Assembly: GCF_025602895.1 (NCBI RefSeq) | Contig: NW_026516571.1 | Location: forward strand, 1 to 21,341 | Length of the DNA stretch: 21,341 bases | Origin: Polychytrium aggregatum | Taxonomy: Eukaryota; Chytridiomycota; Chytridiomycetes; Polychytriales | Reading direction: 5' to 3' | Shown here: positions 1-7,581 of the stretch, in pieces | Numbering within the stretch: position 1 is the first letter of the stretch | How the letters are laid out: each line of letters starts with the position of its first letter | Position numbers and translations under genes: made by a program | Notes under the pieces: model-generated | The model's input: the letters and a program-made list of their open reading frames with translations, nothing else | What the model was told of the DNA's origin: nothing | Databases searched by the model: none

Positions 1-1
1 G

Positions 2-949
2 CAAGGATTGCTGCAACCCCTGCCTGTTCCCGACCGCCCCTGGACCAGCATGTCCATGGATCTCATCACGCATCTACCGACGACCAAGTTGGACCACGAT
101 GCAATCGCTGTCTTTGTCGACAGGTTCAGCAAGATGGCACACTTTGTGCCGTGCCAGACGACATGCTCCGCGCCTGACCTTGCACTGCTGTTCTTCAAGC
201 ATGTGTTCAAGCACCACGGCCTCCCAAAGTCCATCGTCAGTGATCGAGACCCCCGATTCACCTCCTTGTTTTGGACAAGTCTGTTCGACCATCTCGGCAC
301 CAAGCTGAACATGTCAACCTCGCACCACCAACAAACGGATGGACAGTCCGAGCGGACGATCCGCACCCTCGAGCAATACCTGAGGACATACGCCTCGACC
401 AGCCAAGACGACTGGGACATACAGCTGAGTCATGCAGAGTTTGCATACAACACCGCCAAGTCGAGCACAACTGGCTTGAGCCCCTTTGAGGCGCTCTACG
501 GATTCCAGCCTGATGTTCCCACCTCCTTGACACTGACCGAGTCCACGGCTGGATTGCCTCCCAAACCAAGTGCCTTTGTCAAAGATCATCAAGTCCGACA
601 CAAGATGATCGCCGACGCGCTCACGGATGCGCAACAAGTGATGGCGAAGTACTACGACCGCCGACACCAGGATGTCTCCTTTGAAGTTGGAGACCTTGTC
701 TACCTGGACGCCGACAACATCAAGGTCCCCGAAGCCCAGTCAAAGAAGTTGTTGCCCAAGTACCGAGGACCGTTCAAGATAGCGGCCCGACCCAGTCCCC
801 TCAACTACCTGTTGGACTTGCCACCTGGAAGCAAGCTCCATCCTGTCTTCCATGTGTCCAAGCTGCGTCGCCACACGACCCGCAGTCCAGCACAGTTCCC
901 CGACGCCGACGAAGGTGTCCCGGACGACGCACCACTGGAAGACGACCTC
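2..949 (+). pseudogene. Chromovirus A (copy A1) pol, integrase segment, interrupted
   Basis: This is the C-terminal part of a Ty3/gypsy polyprotein, open from the window edge at codon 2-4. It holds the integrase catalytic core with an intact DDE triad: Asp in MDLITHL (59-61), Asp in VSDRDPRF (242-244) and Glu in QSERT (350-352). The GPY-like region (YRGPFKI) follows, then [11 protein letters not shown]. The frame stops matching the family at 949, where element B is inserted. Translation then runs 34 codons into B's LTR and stops at 1051. The remaining chromodomain resumes at 7025. The protein is identical to the matching part of A2 on the minus strand (16926-17874), which supplies the uninterrupted reference. 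Integrase joins element cDNA to host DNA; this copy is broken by insertion and its 5' half lies outside the window. Confidence 0.93.
945..949 (+). repeat. Target-site duplication of element B, left copy (ACCTC)
   Basis: ACCTC directly precedes the TGTGATG start of B's 5' LTR and recurs at 7025-7029 directly after the 3' LTR. The uninterrupted A2 copy carries a single ACCTC (minus strand, 16926-16930). The insertion therefore duplicated 5 bp, the usual length for Ty3/gypsy integrases. Confidence 0.96.
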
Positions 950-1230
950 TGTGATGACCAGCATCACAACGGACCAATGAGATTGTCCCGCATGCTCTCG
1001 CCCTCCGCACCAATCATGAGTCCCCACGTGTTTGTTTGCCCCCATGCATGAGCACGCGCCGTTGCCACCCGCGTCTACTGGTTTCCTGCCTCCCCCACCG
1101 CTCGGCACATGTCCCCGGGCTGTGCCAAGCCTCTCTCGCTTGCACACCAGCCACTCTCGCACCCCCTTCTCGCTTCTCTGTGATGCTCCACCCTTCTCGC
1201 CCACTTTTGCCCCTCGACCTTCTCCCGGTC

Positions 1231-1238
1231 TATAAATA
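1231..1238 (+). promoter_or_regulatory. TATA box of element B LTR promoter (TATAAATA)
   Basis: TATAAATA lies in the 3' third of the LTR. Transcription starting about 30-40 bp downstream would begin near 1261-1271, close to the 12-nt segment that can pair with the PBS. An ATG at 1258-1260 would be avoided by such a start, leaving a leader of about 280 nt without AUG before gag. The same box is at 6887-6894 in the 3' LTR and, inverted, in the right-edge LTR (about 21133-21140). Confidence 0.75.
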
Positions 1239-1312
1239 GCCCTGCATGTCTGAGCCTATGTTGAACACCAGTTCGAACAAAACTTGTTCTTTGGTGTTCG
1301 GGGCTAAAAGCT

Positions 1313-1318
1313 AATAAA
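1313..1318 (+). terminator. AATAAA polyadenylation signal in element B LTR
   Basis: AATAAA lies about 80 bp downstream of the TATA box and 50 bp before the LTR end. The copy in the 3' LTR (6969-6974) would direct 3' end formation, so R would be only about 60-80 nt. The 5' copy must be skipped in the full-length RNA, as in other compact LTR elements. Confidence 0.6.
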
Positions 1319-1369
1319 GCTCATACCAAGCACTTGGTCTTCGTCCTTGCGCTTGTTCACTCCTTACAC

Positions 1370-1381
1370 TTTGTTCGAACT
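1370..1381 (+). promoter_or_regulatory. Primer-binding site of self-priming type
   Basis: TTTGTTCGAACT begins one base after the LTR end. It is the perfect reverse complement of AGTTCGAACAAA at 1270-1281, near the predicted 5' end of the element's own RNA. In the Tf1/sushi group the first 11 nt of the transcript fold back on the PBS, are cleaved and prime reverse transcription. No TGG-type tRNA 3'-end complement is seen next to the LTR. The pairing is read directly from sequence; its use as primer is inferred. Confidence 0.72.
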
Positions 1382-1391
1382 CTCTTCTACT

Positions 1392-1411
1392 GATACCACC
1401 TGCTTGGTATC
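1392..1411 (+). other. Leader inverted repeat / U5-leader pairing partner
   Basis: GATACCA-6 nt-TGGTATC is a perfect 7-bp inverted repeat. Its right arm within TGCTTGGTAT (1401-1410) can instead pair over 10 nt with ATACCAAGCA in U5 (1323-1332). The longer pairing would enclose the PBS. The two pairings are mutually exclusive. Confidence 0.5.
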
Positions 1412-1545
1412 TTCCGCTCCTAGCCCCGCCCCTTTCCTAGTCCTGTCCGAACCTCAAGCACACTTGTGTCTGAGCCCTCTTCGCTCTCCTGTTCTTGAAC
1501 CTCCTCGCTTTTTTTTTTTTTCCCAGTCCCAGTCCCAGTCCCGCC

Positions 1546-2523
1546 ATGGATCCTGCCCTCGTGGACCGCCTCCGTGCCTTGGAGGCCGAGCTCGCCGAGC
1601 TCCGGACAGCTCGCGATGCTCCTGCCGCTGGGTACAGCGTGCAGATGCCGGACCGTTACGACGGTAACCGGCAAGGGTTCCGGGCATTCGTAAATCAGTG
1701 CAAACTGTATATACGAATGCAGCCCCACCGGTTCCCTGCTGACCCGATTAAGGTCGGATTCGTCATTAGTCTGCTCACTGGACCGGCTCTCCAGTGGGCG
1801 ACTCCGATGCTTGAGATGGGTGATCCCCGACTCAACTCTTTTGGCGATTTCCTAGAACGCTTTTCCAAAGTGTTTGACGACCCTGATCGGGCCAGGACTG
1901 CCGAGTCAGTGATCACCACACTGTCTCAGGGCAACCGCCCGTGCGCAGTCTATGCATCCGAGTTCCTTCGTATTGCCGCCGATACGACTTGGAACGACGG
2001 TGCAAAGATCTCGTTCTTCCGACTTGGCTTGTCGGATGATGTCAGAGACGAACTTTCGCGAGTTCGCCCTCTGCCACGAGATCTGGAGGAGTACATCGAG
2101 CTTTGTAACGAGCTCGATGCACGAATCCGCGAGCGCCGTCAAGAGCGCCGAAGCACGCCTGCCCGCTACCGGTCTTCCCAGTTCGCCTTTGGTTCCGCCT
2201 CCGCTGCCGTTCCCGCCATCGCTCCCGCGCCCGTCCTCGCTCCGCCGCACCCCTCCTACATTGTTTCCGAGCCCATGCAAGTGGACTCTGCCGTCTCTGG
2301 ACCCCTGACCGCCGAGGAGAAACAACGCCGCCGCCGCTTTGGACTCTGCCTGTACTGTGGCAAGAAGGGCCACTTGGTACGAAACTGCCCCGTCAAGTTT
2401 GGATCTACCAGAGCTACCGGACCGCCCCCTGGACCTCCCGGCCCGAGGATCATCCGCACCATCGTTTACGAAGATGGAGAAGTGCAAGACTTCAGTTCGG
2501 GAAACGACCAGGCCCGGTTCTAA
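1546..2523 (+). CDS. gag: Element B Gag (nucleocapsid, one zinc knuckle)
   Basis: Gag forms the cytoplasmic particle that packages element RNA. This 325-aa ORF starts at the first in-frame ATG, in strong context (CCGCCATGG), after a leader with no upstream ATG from 1261 on and a 12-T run (1510-1521). Residues about 5-22 form a short leucine heptad. Residues about 35-215 match the Ty3/gypsy retrotrans_gag pattern (RYDGN, FRAFVNQCKLY, ALQWA, FGDFLERF). A Pro/Ala-rich linker follows. One zinc knuckle C-x2-C-x4-H-x4-C sits at C268, C271, H276, C281. The C-terminus overlaps the pol frame and contains the slippery heptamer. No break is seen, and the length is normal for the family. Confidence 0.93.
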   Translation: MDPALVDRLRALEAELAELRTARDAPAAGYSVQMPDRYDGNRQGFRAFVNQCKLYIRMQPHRFPADPIKVGFVISLLTGPALQWATPMLEMGDPRLNSFGDFLERFSKVFDDPDRARTAESVITTLSQGNRPCAVYASEFLRIAADTTWNDGAKISFFRLGLSDDVRDELSRVRPLPRDLEEYIELCNELDARIRERRQERRSTPARYRSSQFAFGSASAAVPAIAPAPVLAPPHPSYIVSEPMQVDSAVSGPLTAEEKQRRRRFGLCLYCGKKGHLVRNCPVKFGSTRATGPPPGPPGPRIIRTIVYEDGEVQDFSSGNDQARF

Positions 2524-2560
2524 GTGAAGGCCTTGAACCGGAGCCGTGCCCACCGCCTTC
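2499..2560 (+). promoter_or_regulatory. -1 ribosomal frameshift signal (GGGAAAC plus hairpin/pseudoknot)
   Basis: GGGAAAC at 2499-2505 lies in the gag frame as G-GGA-AAC, the canonical X-XXY-YYZ arrangement. After 8 nt comes CCGGTTC (2514-2520), a perfect 7-bp match to GAACCGG (2535-2541). GGC/GCC (2511-2513/2543-2545) can extend it across a bulged A, shortening the spacer to 5 nt. Loop bases GAAGGC (2526-2531) can pair with GCCTTC (2555-2560), giving an H-type pseudoknot. The gag stop lies in the stem-loop. The pol frame is -1 relative to gag and open through this region. The signal is seen directly; frameshift use and efficiency are inferred. Confidence 0.82.
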
Positions 2561-5500
2561 CGAAAGTGAAGACATTGGTAAGGTGCCTTTGGTAAGTACT
2601 GGGGAAGCAGTGATGTGCGGACAGCTTCGCCTTGCCTCTGGACCGGCGGACACTCTCAGCTCTGGCATAGTACCCGTGGCACCTCTGGTGTCACTGGGAA
2701 CTGCACCTCATCCACAGGTGCAAATACCTGAGCTGTCCTGCCAACCCTCGGCAAAGTTAACTGTCTGTGCTAGCCGCAACCCTGGTGCCGAAGCTGGTAC
2801 CGAACCAAAGTCTTGTGTTTCGTCTGTTCGTCGTTGCTCGTTGGTTGTTCCCGTCGCTGTTCGTCTTCCTTCTGGTGATTCTCTGTCGTGCGAAGGACTT
2901 GTCGATTCTGGTGCCTCTGGCAACTTTATCGACGAGGACTTTGTTGCTCGACACTCTGTCCCCACCTGCTCCAAGGCTTCGCCCTTGGCAGTGGAAGGCG
3001 TGGATGGTAAGCCGCTGTCGTCTGGCCCCATCCTCCGCGAGACTGCTCCACTCGAGGTGATTCTCGGGGACGTCTCGCAACGCCTTCGGTTCGATGTGAT
3101 CAGGTCTCCACATCAACCACTTATCCTTGGCTTTCCTTGGTTGCGCACCGCCGAGCCCAAGATTGTCTGGTCTCGCGGTCTTCTTTGTCTCCCTCCTTCT
3201 GTTGATTCCGACCCCTCTCCATGCACTACTTCTCTTTCGTCTTGCTCCACTTCCTCCAATGTCACTCCCCTTCTTGATGATTCCACTCCTTTGATTGATC
3301 TAAGCTCCTCTCCTACGCTCCCACCTTCGTCTTCCCCTTCTTGTCTTGTTCCTCCCGAACCCCTTCGCTCTTCCCAAACCCCTTCTTCTGTTGTCAGTTC
3401 TCTTTCCCTCCTTGATGTACCTCCTCCTGTTGTTTGTTCTTCGGACATTGTTCAGAATAAAGTAACCGTCGAACATTATTCTGACCTTGTCCACGCCCCT
3501 CCTCTCAGCTCGGACGCTCCTCTCCGCGTCTGCAGCATTGATTACCGCTCGATGCGCGAGTCTTTGGATGCATGCAGGCATGGAACGCAACCCCTGACCA
3601 TCTTTCAGGTCCATGTCCTGCCCACTGACGAGCCGAGCACTGCGACTGTCGAAGTGCCTGCGGAGTACAAGGACTTCCTGTCTGTTTTCTCTAAACAGGA
3701 AGCTGACTCCTTGCCTCCGCATCGCCCTTATGACTGCCCCATTGACTTGGAGCCGGGCAAGTCGCCAAAGTTCGGGCCTCTGTACTCACTGTCCGAGCCC
3801 GAACTTCACGCTCTGCGTGACTATCTCGACGAGAATCTTGCCAAGGGATTCGTTCGTCCTTCGTCGTCCCCAGCAGGCTCACCAATCCTCTTCGTCAAGA
3901 AGAAGGACGGCTCACTTCGTCTTTGCGTTGACTACCGCGCACTGAACGGTATCACGGTAAAGAACCGTTACCCTTTACCGCTGATCGGCGAGCTGCTGGA
4001 CCGACTTCGAGGCGCGAAGGTGTTCACTAAGCTGGACCTTCGTGGAGCCTACAATCTGCTGCGCATCCGCTCCGGGGACGAGTGGAAGACAGCTTTCCGT
4101 ACTCGATATGGGCACTTCGAGTACTTGGTGATGCCCTTTGGGCTCACCAACGCGCCAGCGACGTTCCAGCACTTCATCAACGACGTCCTGCGCACCGAGT
4201 TGGACCAGTTCGCAATTGCGTATCTTGACGATATCTTGATCTACAGTGCTGATCCGTCGCAGCATGTAGAGCACGTCAAGCAGGTCCTCTCGAAGCTCCG
4301 AGCTGCAAAGCTGTATTGCAAGCTGGAGAAGTGCGAGTTCTCCAAAACCTCGGTCTCGTTCCTTGGTTTCATGGTCTCGCCCGAGGGCATCGGTATGGAG
4401 CGATCCAAGCTCTCTGCGATCTTGGATTGGCCCATACCGCGCAACATCTCGGATCTTCGATCCTTTGTCGGGTTTGCGAACTTCTATCGACGCTTCATCG
4501 ATGGATACGCAAAGATCGCGGGGCCCATGACTCGGCTCTTCCGGAAGACGCATGGCTTCCAGTGGTCCCGCGAAGCCGATAAAGCATTCAGATCCTTGAA
4601 GGATGCCTTCGTTTCGGAGCCCGTTCTGGTGCATCCGGACCCATCCAAGCCGTTCGTCGTAGAGTCAGATGCGTCGGACTTTGCGCTTGGATGCGTGCTC
4701 TCCCAGCGGGGTGCTGATGATCGCCTTCATCCTTGCTCGTTCCATTCGCGGACACTCTCGAATGCTGAACGTAACTACAGCATATACGAGAAAGAGCTGT
4801 TGGCGATCAAGGAGGCTTTCGAGGCGTGGCGACACTACCTCGAAGGCGCCCAGCATCCCGTTGCCGTTCTGACCGATCACAAGAACTTGGAGTACCTGGC
4901 AACGGCTCGCATCCTAAACCAGCGTCATGCACGGTGGTCCCAGTTCTTGTCTCGGTTCGACATCCGCATCCAGTACCGTCCTGGTGCGAGGAACGGCAAG
5001 GCCGATGCCCTGTCTCGTCGCTCGGACTACATCCCTTCGTCGGCCTCCGTGTCGAGGGATCCGCCTCTGCTTCTCGATCCTGCCGCGGTGATACGCGTGC
5101 TCCGAAGCAGAGACGCCCGCTCTTCGGTTGCAAGTCGCAGTGACCCTGTGGATTTGCTGCAGCTCATAGCCGAAGAGCAGGCTCGGGATCCCGGTCTAGA
5201 CAAATACCGTCGTGACCCGAAGTTCGTCTGGAATGGCCAGTACCTCACCTTCCAGAACAGGATTGTGGTCCCAGAGTCGTGCCGAGTTCCGGCGCTCAAG
5301 TCGTGCCATGACCCAGTCGCTGTGGGTCATCCAGGCATCCGACGGACTCTGGCTCTGGTATCGCGACAGTTTTGGTGGCAAACCTATCGGAAAGATGTCA
5401 AAGAGTACGTCTCGACGTGCGACACCTGTGCACGCTCGAAAGCTCCGCGACACAAGCCGTTTGGGTTCCTGTTGCCACTCCAGACAGCCGATCGACCCTG

Positions 5501-6605
5501 GGGGACACTGACCATGGACTTTATCACTGATCTGCCAAAGTCCAAGGGTCACACCTGCATCTTTGTGGTGGTATGCAGCCTCACAAAGATGGCACACTTT
5601 ATGTCCTGGCGTTCACTGCCGTCGGCGGAGGAGACTGCGTCACTGTTCCTCGACAATGTCTTTCGTCTCCATGGCCTCCCCGACACAGTGGTTTCAGACC
5701 GAGGAAGTCAGTTCACCTCTCGGTTCTGGAAGGCACTCTGCACGCAGCTCGGGATCCAAACCAGTCTGTCCACGGCCTTCCATCCCCAGACCGATGGACA
5801 GACTGAGAGGGTCAACCAGGTCATCAACCAATACCTGCGCTGTTACACGTCGTATCAGCAAGATGACTGGGCCGAGCTGCTGCCGTTGGCCGAGTTCTCT
5901 TACAATAACCTCGAGAACTCGTCAACACATGCCTCGCCATTCTTGGCAACCTATGGGTTCCACCCAAGGTTCGAAGTCCCCGTTGTCGCTGGCGGCCCTG
6001 ATGTTCCCTCTGCCACGGAGAGGGTTGAACATCTCCAGCGGAACCTGGCACTGTTGAAGGAGAATCTTGAGAAGGCAAAGTCTGACTACAAGCACTTCTC
6101 AGATCTCCGGAGGTCCCAGGCTCCCGACTTGCGTCCGGGCGATCAAGTCTGGGTGCTGACTCGTAACATCAGCACCACTCGCCCAAGCAAGAAGCTGGAT
6201 TACCAGAGGATTGGACCATTCACCATCCTCGAGGCCGTCGGGACATTGGCTTTCCGCCTGGACTTGCCAAAGGACATAAAGGTGCACCCGGTGTTCCATG
6301 TGTCTCTTCTTGAGCCCTACAAGAAGAACTCGCTTCCGGGTCGGGTGCAAGCGCCGCCCCCTGCGGTGGTCATCGATGGGAACTTGGAGTGGGAGGTCGA
6401 AGAGATCTTAGACTCCAAGTTCGTGCGCGGAAAGCTGCACTATCTCATCGATTGGAAAGGCTACCCGGTCACCGATCGAAGTTGGGAGCCCGCCGACATT
6501 GTCTTTGCCCCAACGGTGGCCGCGGAGTACCACCGACGCTACCCAGACAAGCCTGGCCCCAGGAGAACTCAAGATGGAACACGCCGTAGTTTAAGGAGGA
6601 GATAG
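2505..6605 (+). CDS. pol: Element B Pol: protease-RT-RNase H-integrase-chromodomain
   Basis: This is 1,366 codons in the -1 frame, entered at the frameshift site; the first ATG is about 38 codons in, so independent initiation is unlikely. Numbering from 2505: aspartic protease DSGAS (Asp134); a long Ser/Pro-rich linker (about 230-340); RT with YLDD (Asp575, Asp576) and preceding FRTRYGHFEYLVMPFGL; RNase H with first Asp722 in ESDAS; integrase zinc site H935-x6-H942-x29-C972-x2-C975; DDE core Asp1005, Asp1065, Glu1101; GPY-like region; chromodomain from about 1295 to 1350 (WEVEEILD, WKGYP, SWEP). The stop TAG (6603-6605) abuts the 3' LTR. All catalytic residues checked are present. It copies element RNA to DNA and integrates it in the nucleus. 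Confidence 0.96.
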   Translation, partial: RPGPVLSEGLEPEPCPPPSESEDIGKVPLVSTGEAVMCGQLRLASGPADTLSSGIVPVAPLVSLGTAPHPQVQIPELSCQPSAKLTVCASRNPGAEAGTEPKSCVSSVRRCSLVVPVAVRLPSGDSLSCEGLVDSGASGNFIDEDFVARHSVPTCSKASPLAVEGVDGKPLSSGPILRETAPLEVILGDVSQRLRFDVIRSPHQPLILGFPWLRTAEPKIVWSRGLLCLPPSVDSDPSPCTTSLSSCSTSSNVTPLLDDSTPLIDLSSSPTLPPSSSPSCLVPPEPLRSSQTPSSVVSSLSLLDVPPPVVCSSDIVQNKVTVEHYSDLVHAPPLSSDAPLRVCSIDYRSMRESLDACRHGTQPLTIFQVHVLPTDEPSTATVEVPAEYKDFLSVFSKQEADSLPPHRPYDCPIDLEPGKSPKFGPLYSLSEPELHALRDYLDENLAKGFVRPSSSPAGSPILFVKKKDGSLRLCVDYRALNGITVKNRYPLPLIGELLDRLRGAKVFTKLDLRGAYNLLRIRSGDEWKTAFRTRYGHFEYLVMPFGLTNAPATFQHFINDVLRTELDQFAIAYLDDILIYSADPSQHVEHVKQVLSKLRAAKLYCKLEKCEFSKTSVSFLGFMVSPEGIGMERSKLSAILDWPIPRNISDLRSFVGFANFYRRFIDGYAKIAGPMTRLFRKTHGFQWSREADKAFRSLKDAFVSEPVLVHPDPSKPFVVESDASDFALGCVLSQRGADDRLHPCSFHSRTLSNAERNYSIYEKELLAIKEAFEAWRHYLEGAQHPVAVLTDHKNLEYLATARILNQRHARWSQFLSRFDIRIQYRPGARNGKADALSRRSDYIPSSASVSRDPPLLLDPAAVIRVLRSRDARSSVASRSDPVDLLQLIAEEQARDPGLDKYRRDPKFVWNGQYLTFQNRIVVPESCRVPALKSCHDPVAVGHPGIRRTLALVSRQFWWQTYRKDVKEYVSTCDTCARSKAPRHKPFGFLLPLQTADRPWGTLTMDFITDLPKSKGHTCIFVVVCSLTKMAHFMSWRSLPSAEETASLFLDNVFRLHGLPDTVVSDRGSQFTSRFWKALCTQLGIQTSLSTAFHPQTDGQTERVNQVINQYLRCYTSYQQDDWAELLPLAEFSYNNLENSSTHASPFLATYGFHPRFEVPVVAGGPDVPSATERVEHLQRNLALLKENLEKAKSDYKHFSDLRRSQAPDLRPGDQVWVLTRNISTTRPSKKLDYQRIGPFTILEAVGTLAFRLDLPKDIKVHPVFHVSLLEPYKKNSLPGRVQAPPPAVVIDGNLEWEVEEILDSKFVRGKLHYLIDWKGYPVTDRSWEPADIVFAPTVAAEYHRRYPDKPGPRRTQDGTRRSLRRR
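6593..6602 (+). promoter_or_regulatory. Polypurine tract of element B
   Basis: AAGGAGGAGA lies three bases before the 3' LTR, overlapping the last pol codons. Such a run normally resists RNase H and primes plus-strand DNA. Confidence 0.75.
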
Positions 6606-7024
6606 TGTGATGACCAGCATCACAACGGACCAATGAGATTGTCCCGCATGCTCTCGCCCTCCGCACCAATCATGAGTCCCCACGTGTTTGTTTGCCCCCA
6701 TGCATGAGCACGCGCCGTTGCCACCCGCGTCTACTGGTTTCCTGCCTCCCCCACCGCTCGGCACATGTCCCCGGGCTGTGCCAAGCCTCTCTCGCTTGCA
6801 CACCAGCCACTCTCGCACCCCCTTCTCGCTTCTCTGTGATGCTCCACCCTTCTCGCCCACTTTTGCCCCTCGACCTTCTCCCGGTCTATAAATAGCCCTG
6901 CATGTCTGAGCCTATGTTGAACACCAGTTCGAACAAAACTTGTTCTTTGGTGTTCGGGGCTAAAAGCTAATAAAGCTCATACCAAGCACTTGGTCTTCGT
7001 CCTTGCGCTTGTTCACTCCTTACA
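6606..7024 (+). repeat. 3' LTR of element B
   Basis: 419 bp, starting directly after the pol stop codon. I saw no mismatch to the 5' LTR by eye. The left-tip inverted repeat, TATA box and AATAAA are all kept. It ends TTACA, followed by the second ACCTC. Confidence 0.96.
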
Positions 7025-7029
7025 ACCTC
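7025..7029 (+). repeat. Target-site duplication of element B, right copy (ACCTC)
   Basis: Repeats 945-949. The A reading frame resumes here. Confidence 0.96.
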
Positions 7030-7263
7030 GGACAATACTATACTCAAGAATATGAAGTCGAAAGGATCGTGAGGCACAAGAAAGTGGCTGATGGGTCACT
7101 TCGGTTTTATGTCAAGTGGGTTGGTTACCCACACTCGGGCAACACATGGCAAACACTGGAGGACTTGTCCCATGCACCCGAGGAGCTGAGTAAATACGGT
7201 AAACACCTCGAGGAGCCCCAAATAAAGAGCACACGCAGGGCTCCTCGCAGGAAGCCTTCTTAA
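7030..7263 (+). pseudogene. Chromovirus A1 pol, chromodomain end
   Basis: This is the displaced C-terminus of A1 Pol: [14 protein letters not shown] followed by FYVKWVGYP and a TWQTLEDL segment, i.e. a chromodomain with the usual aromatic and WxGYP landmarks. A basic tail ends at TAA (7261-7263). It is identical in protein to the end of A2 Pol (16692-16925). It lies 6.1 kb from the rest of its ORF because of B and cannot be joined by ordinary translation. Chromodomains of such integrases bind methylated histone H3 or related marks; the ligand here is unknown. Confidence 0.93.
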
Positions 7264-7272
7264 GTGTGGGAG
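7264..7272 (+). promoter_or_regulatory. Purine-rich tract before element A 3' LTR
   Basis: GTGTGGGAG between the pol stop and the LTR is the likely plus-strand primer region of element A. The same sequence is at 16683-16691 on the minus strand in A2. The tract is short and contains T, so the assignment is tentative. Confidence 0.5.
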
Positions 7273-7581
7273 TGTAGGAGATGGTATCTCCGACGCTGTG
7301 CTGCGCGTACTGCGCGTACTGCGCGGCGCAGTGGGTCGTGACCTGTGCTGCGCTTTGCGTTTTCACGCACCGCAGGCAGGCCACCGCAGGGTATACCTGC
7401 GGGTTGCCCCCGTTCCCCCCGTTTGTCTGGAGTTCGGTTTTATCGTGAATAAACGTAAGTGCTCCCCGAGCTCACCCGTCCGCTAGAGTAGCCTAGCACC
7501 GCCCTGTTCTGCCCCGTCCTGTCTTGTCTTGTACCCCCTCCCTCCCCGTCTTGCCCCAACGTCCCAGTAGTGGACGTTACA
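7273..7581 (+). repeat. 3' LTR of chromovirus A (copy A1)
   Basis: 309 bp from TGTAGGAG to GTTACA. The same repeat lies inverted at 16374-16682, where both ends are again defined. It contains AATAAA (7448-7453), a 7-bp inverted repeat CCGCAGG/CCTGCGG (7384-7402), and a terminal hairpin AACGTCC/GGACGTT (7558-7578). No clear TATA box is seen. The right edge abuts LINE sequence, so A1 inserted into a LINE. Its expected 5-bp duplication would be GCCAC (7582-7586), with the partner left of the window. Confidence 0.9.

Larger units (their letters stand above)
950..1368 (+). repeat. 5' LTR of element B
   Basis: The 419-bp repeat starts TGTGATG and ends CTTACA, and recurs at 6606-7024 and, inverted and partial, at 21003-21341. 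Its left tip is a perfect inverted repeat, TGTGATG-5 nt-CATCACA (950-968). It carries a TATA box (1231-1238), an AATAAA (1313-1318) and a long hairpin (1263-1299). These imply U3 at 950 to about 1262, a short R, and U5 ending at 1368. Confidence 0.96.
950..7024 (+). mobile_element. Complete Ty3/gypsy chromovirus (element B)
   Basis: This is a 6,075-bp LTR retrotransposon inserted in copy A1. It is bounded by 419-bp LTRs (TGTG...TACA) and a 5-bp ACCTC duplication. In order it has: 5' LTR, self-priming-type PBS (1370-1381), gag (1546-2523), a -1 frameshift signal (2499-2560), pol (protease, RT, RNase H, integrase, chromodomain), a polypurine tract (6593-6602) and the 3' LTR. Both ORFs are unbroken, all catalytic motifs are present, and I found no difference between the LTRs by eye. 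That suggests a recent insertion that may still be autonomous. The chromodomain after integrase places it among chromoviruses (the Tf1/sushi/MAGGY type); the exact clade is not resolved here. Confidence 0.96.

Noticed and set aside
1025..1030. CACGTG E-box in element B LTR
   Set aside because: A single 6-bp match in GC-rich DNA is not enough to call a regulator site.
950..1051. C-terminal extension of A1 integrase
   Set aside because: This is read-through into B's LTR after the insertion point, not part of the family.
1271..1278. tRNA T-arm-like GTTCGAAC in the LTR and after it
   Set aside because: No cloverleaf can be drawn around either copy. The self-complementary priming explanation fits position and length.
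1495..1545. N-terminal extension of element B Gag
   Set aside because: The extension begins at TTG and reads through a 12-T run. The ATG at 1546 is the first AUG of the predicted leader and has strong context.
2583..2585. Possible independent start of element B pol
   Set aside because: The codon is GTG, and the same frame is open upstream past the gag stop. The frameshift signal explains entry better.
7265..7272. Alternative start of element A's LTR at TGTGGGAG
   Set aside because: It would absorb the only purine-rich tract before the LTR, while TGTAGG at 7273 mirrors the GTTACA end better. The 8-bp choice is not fully settled.
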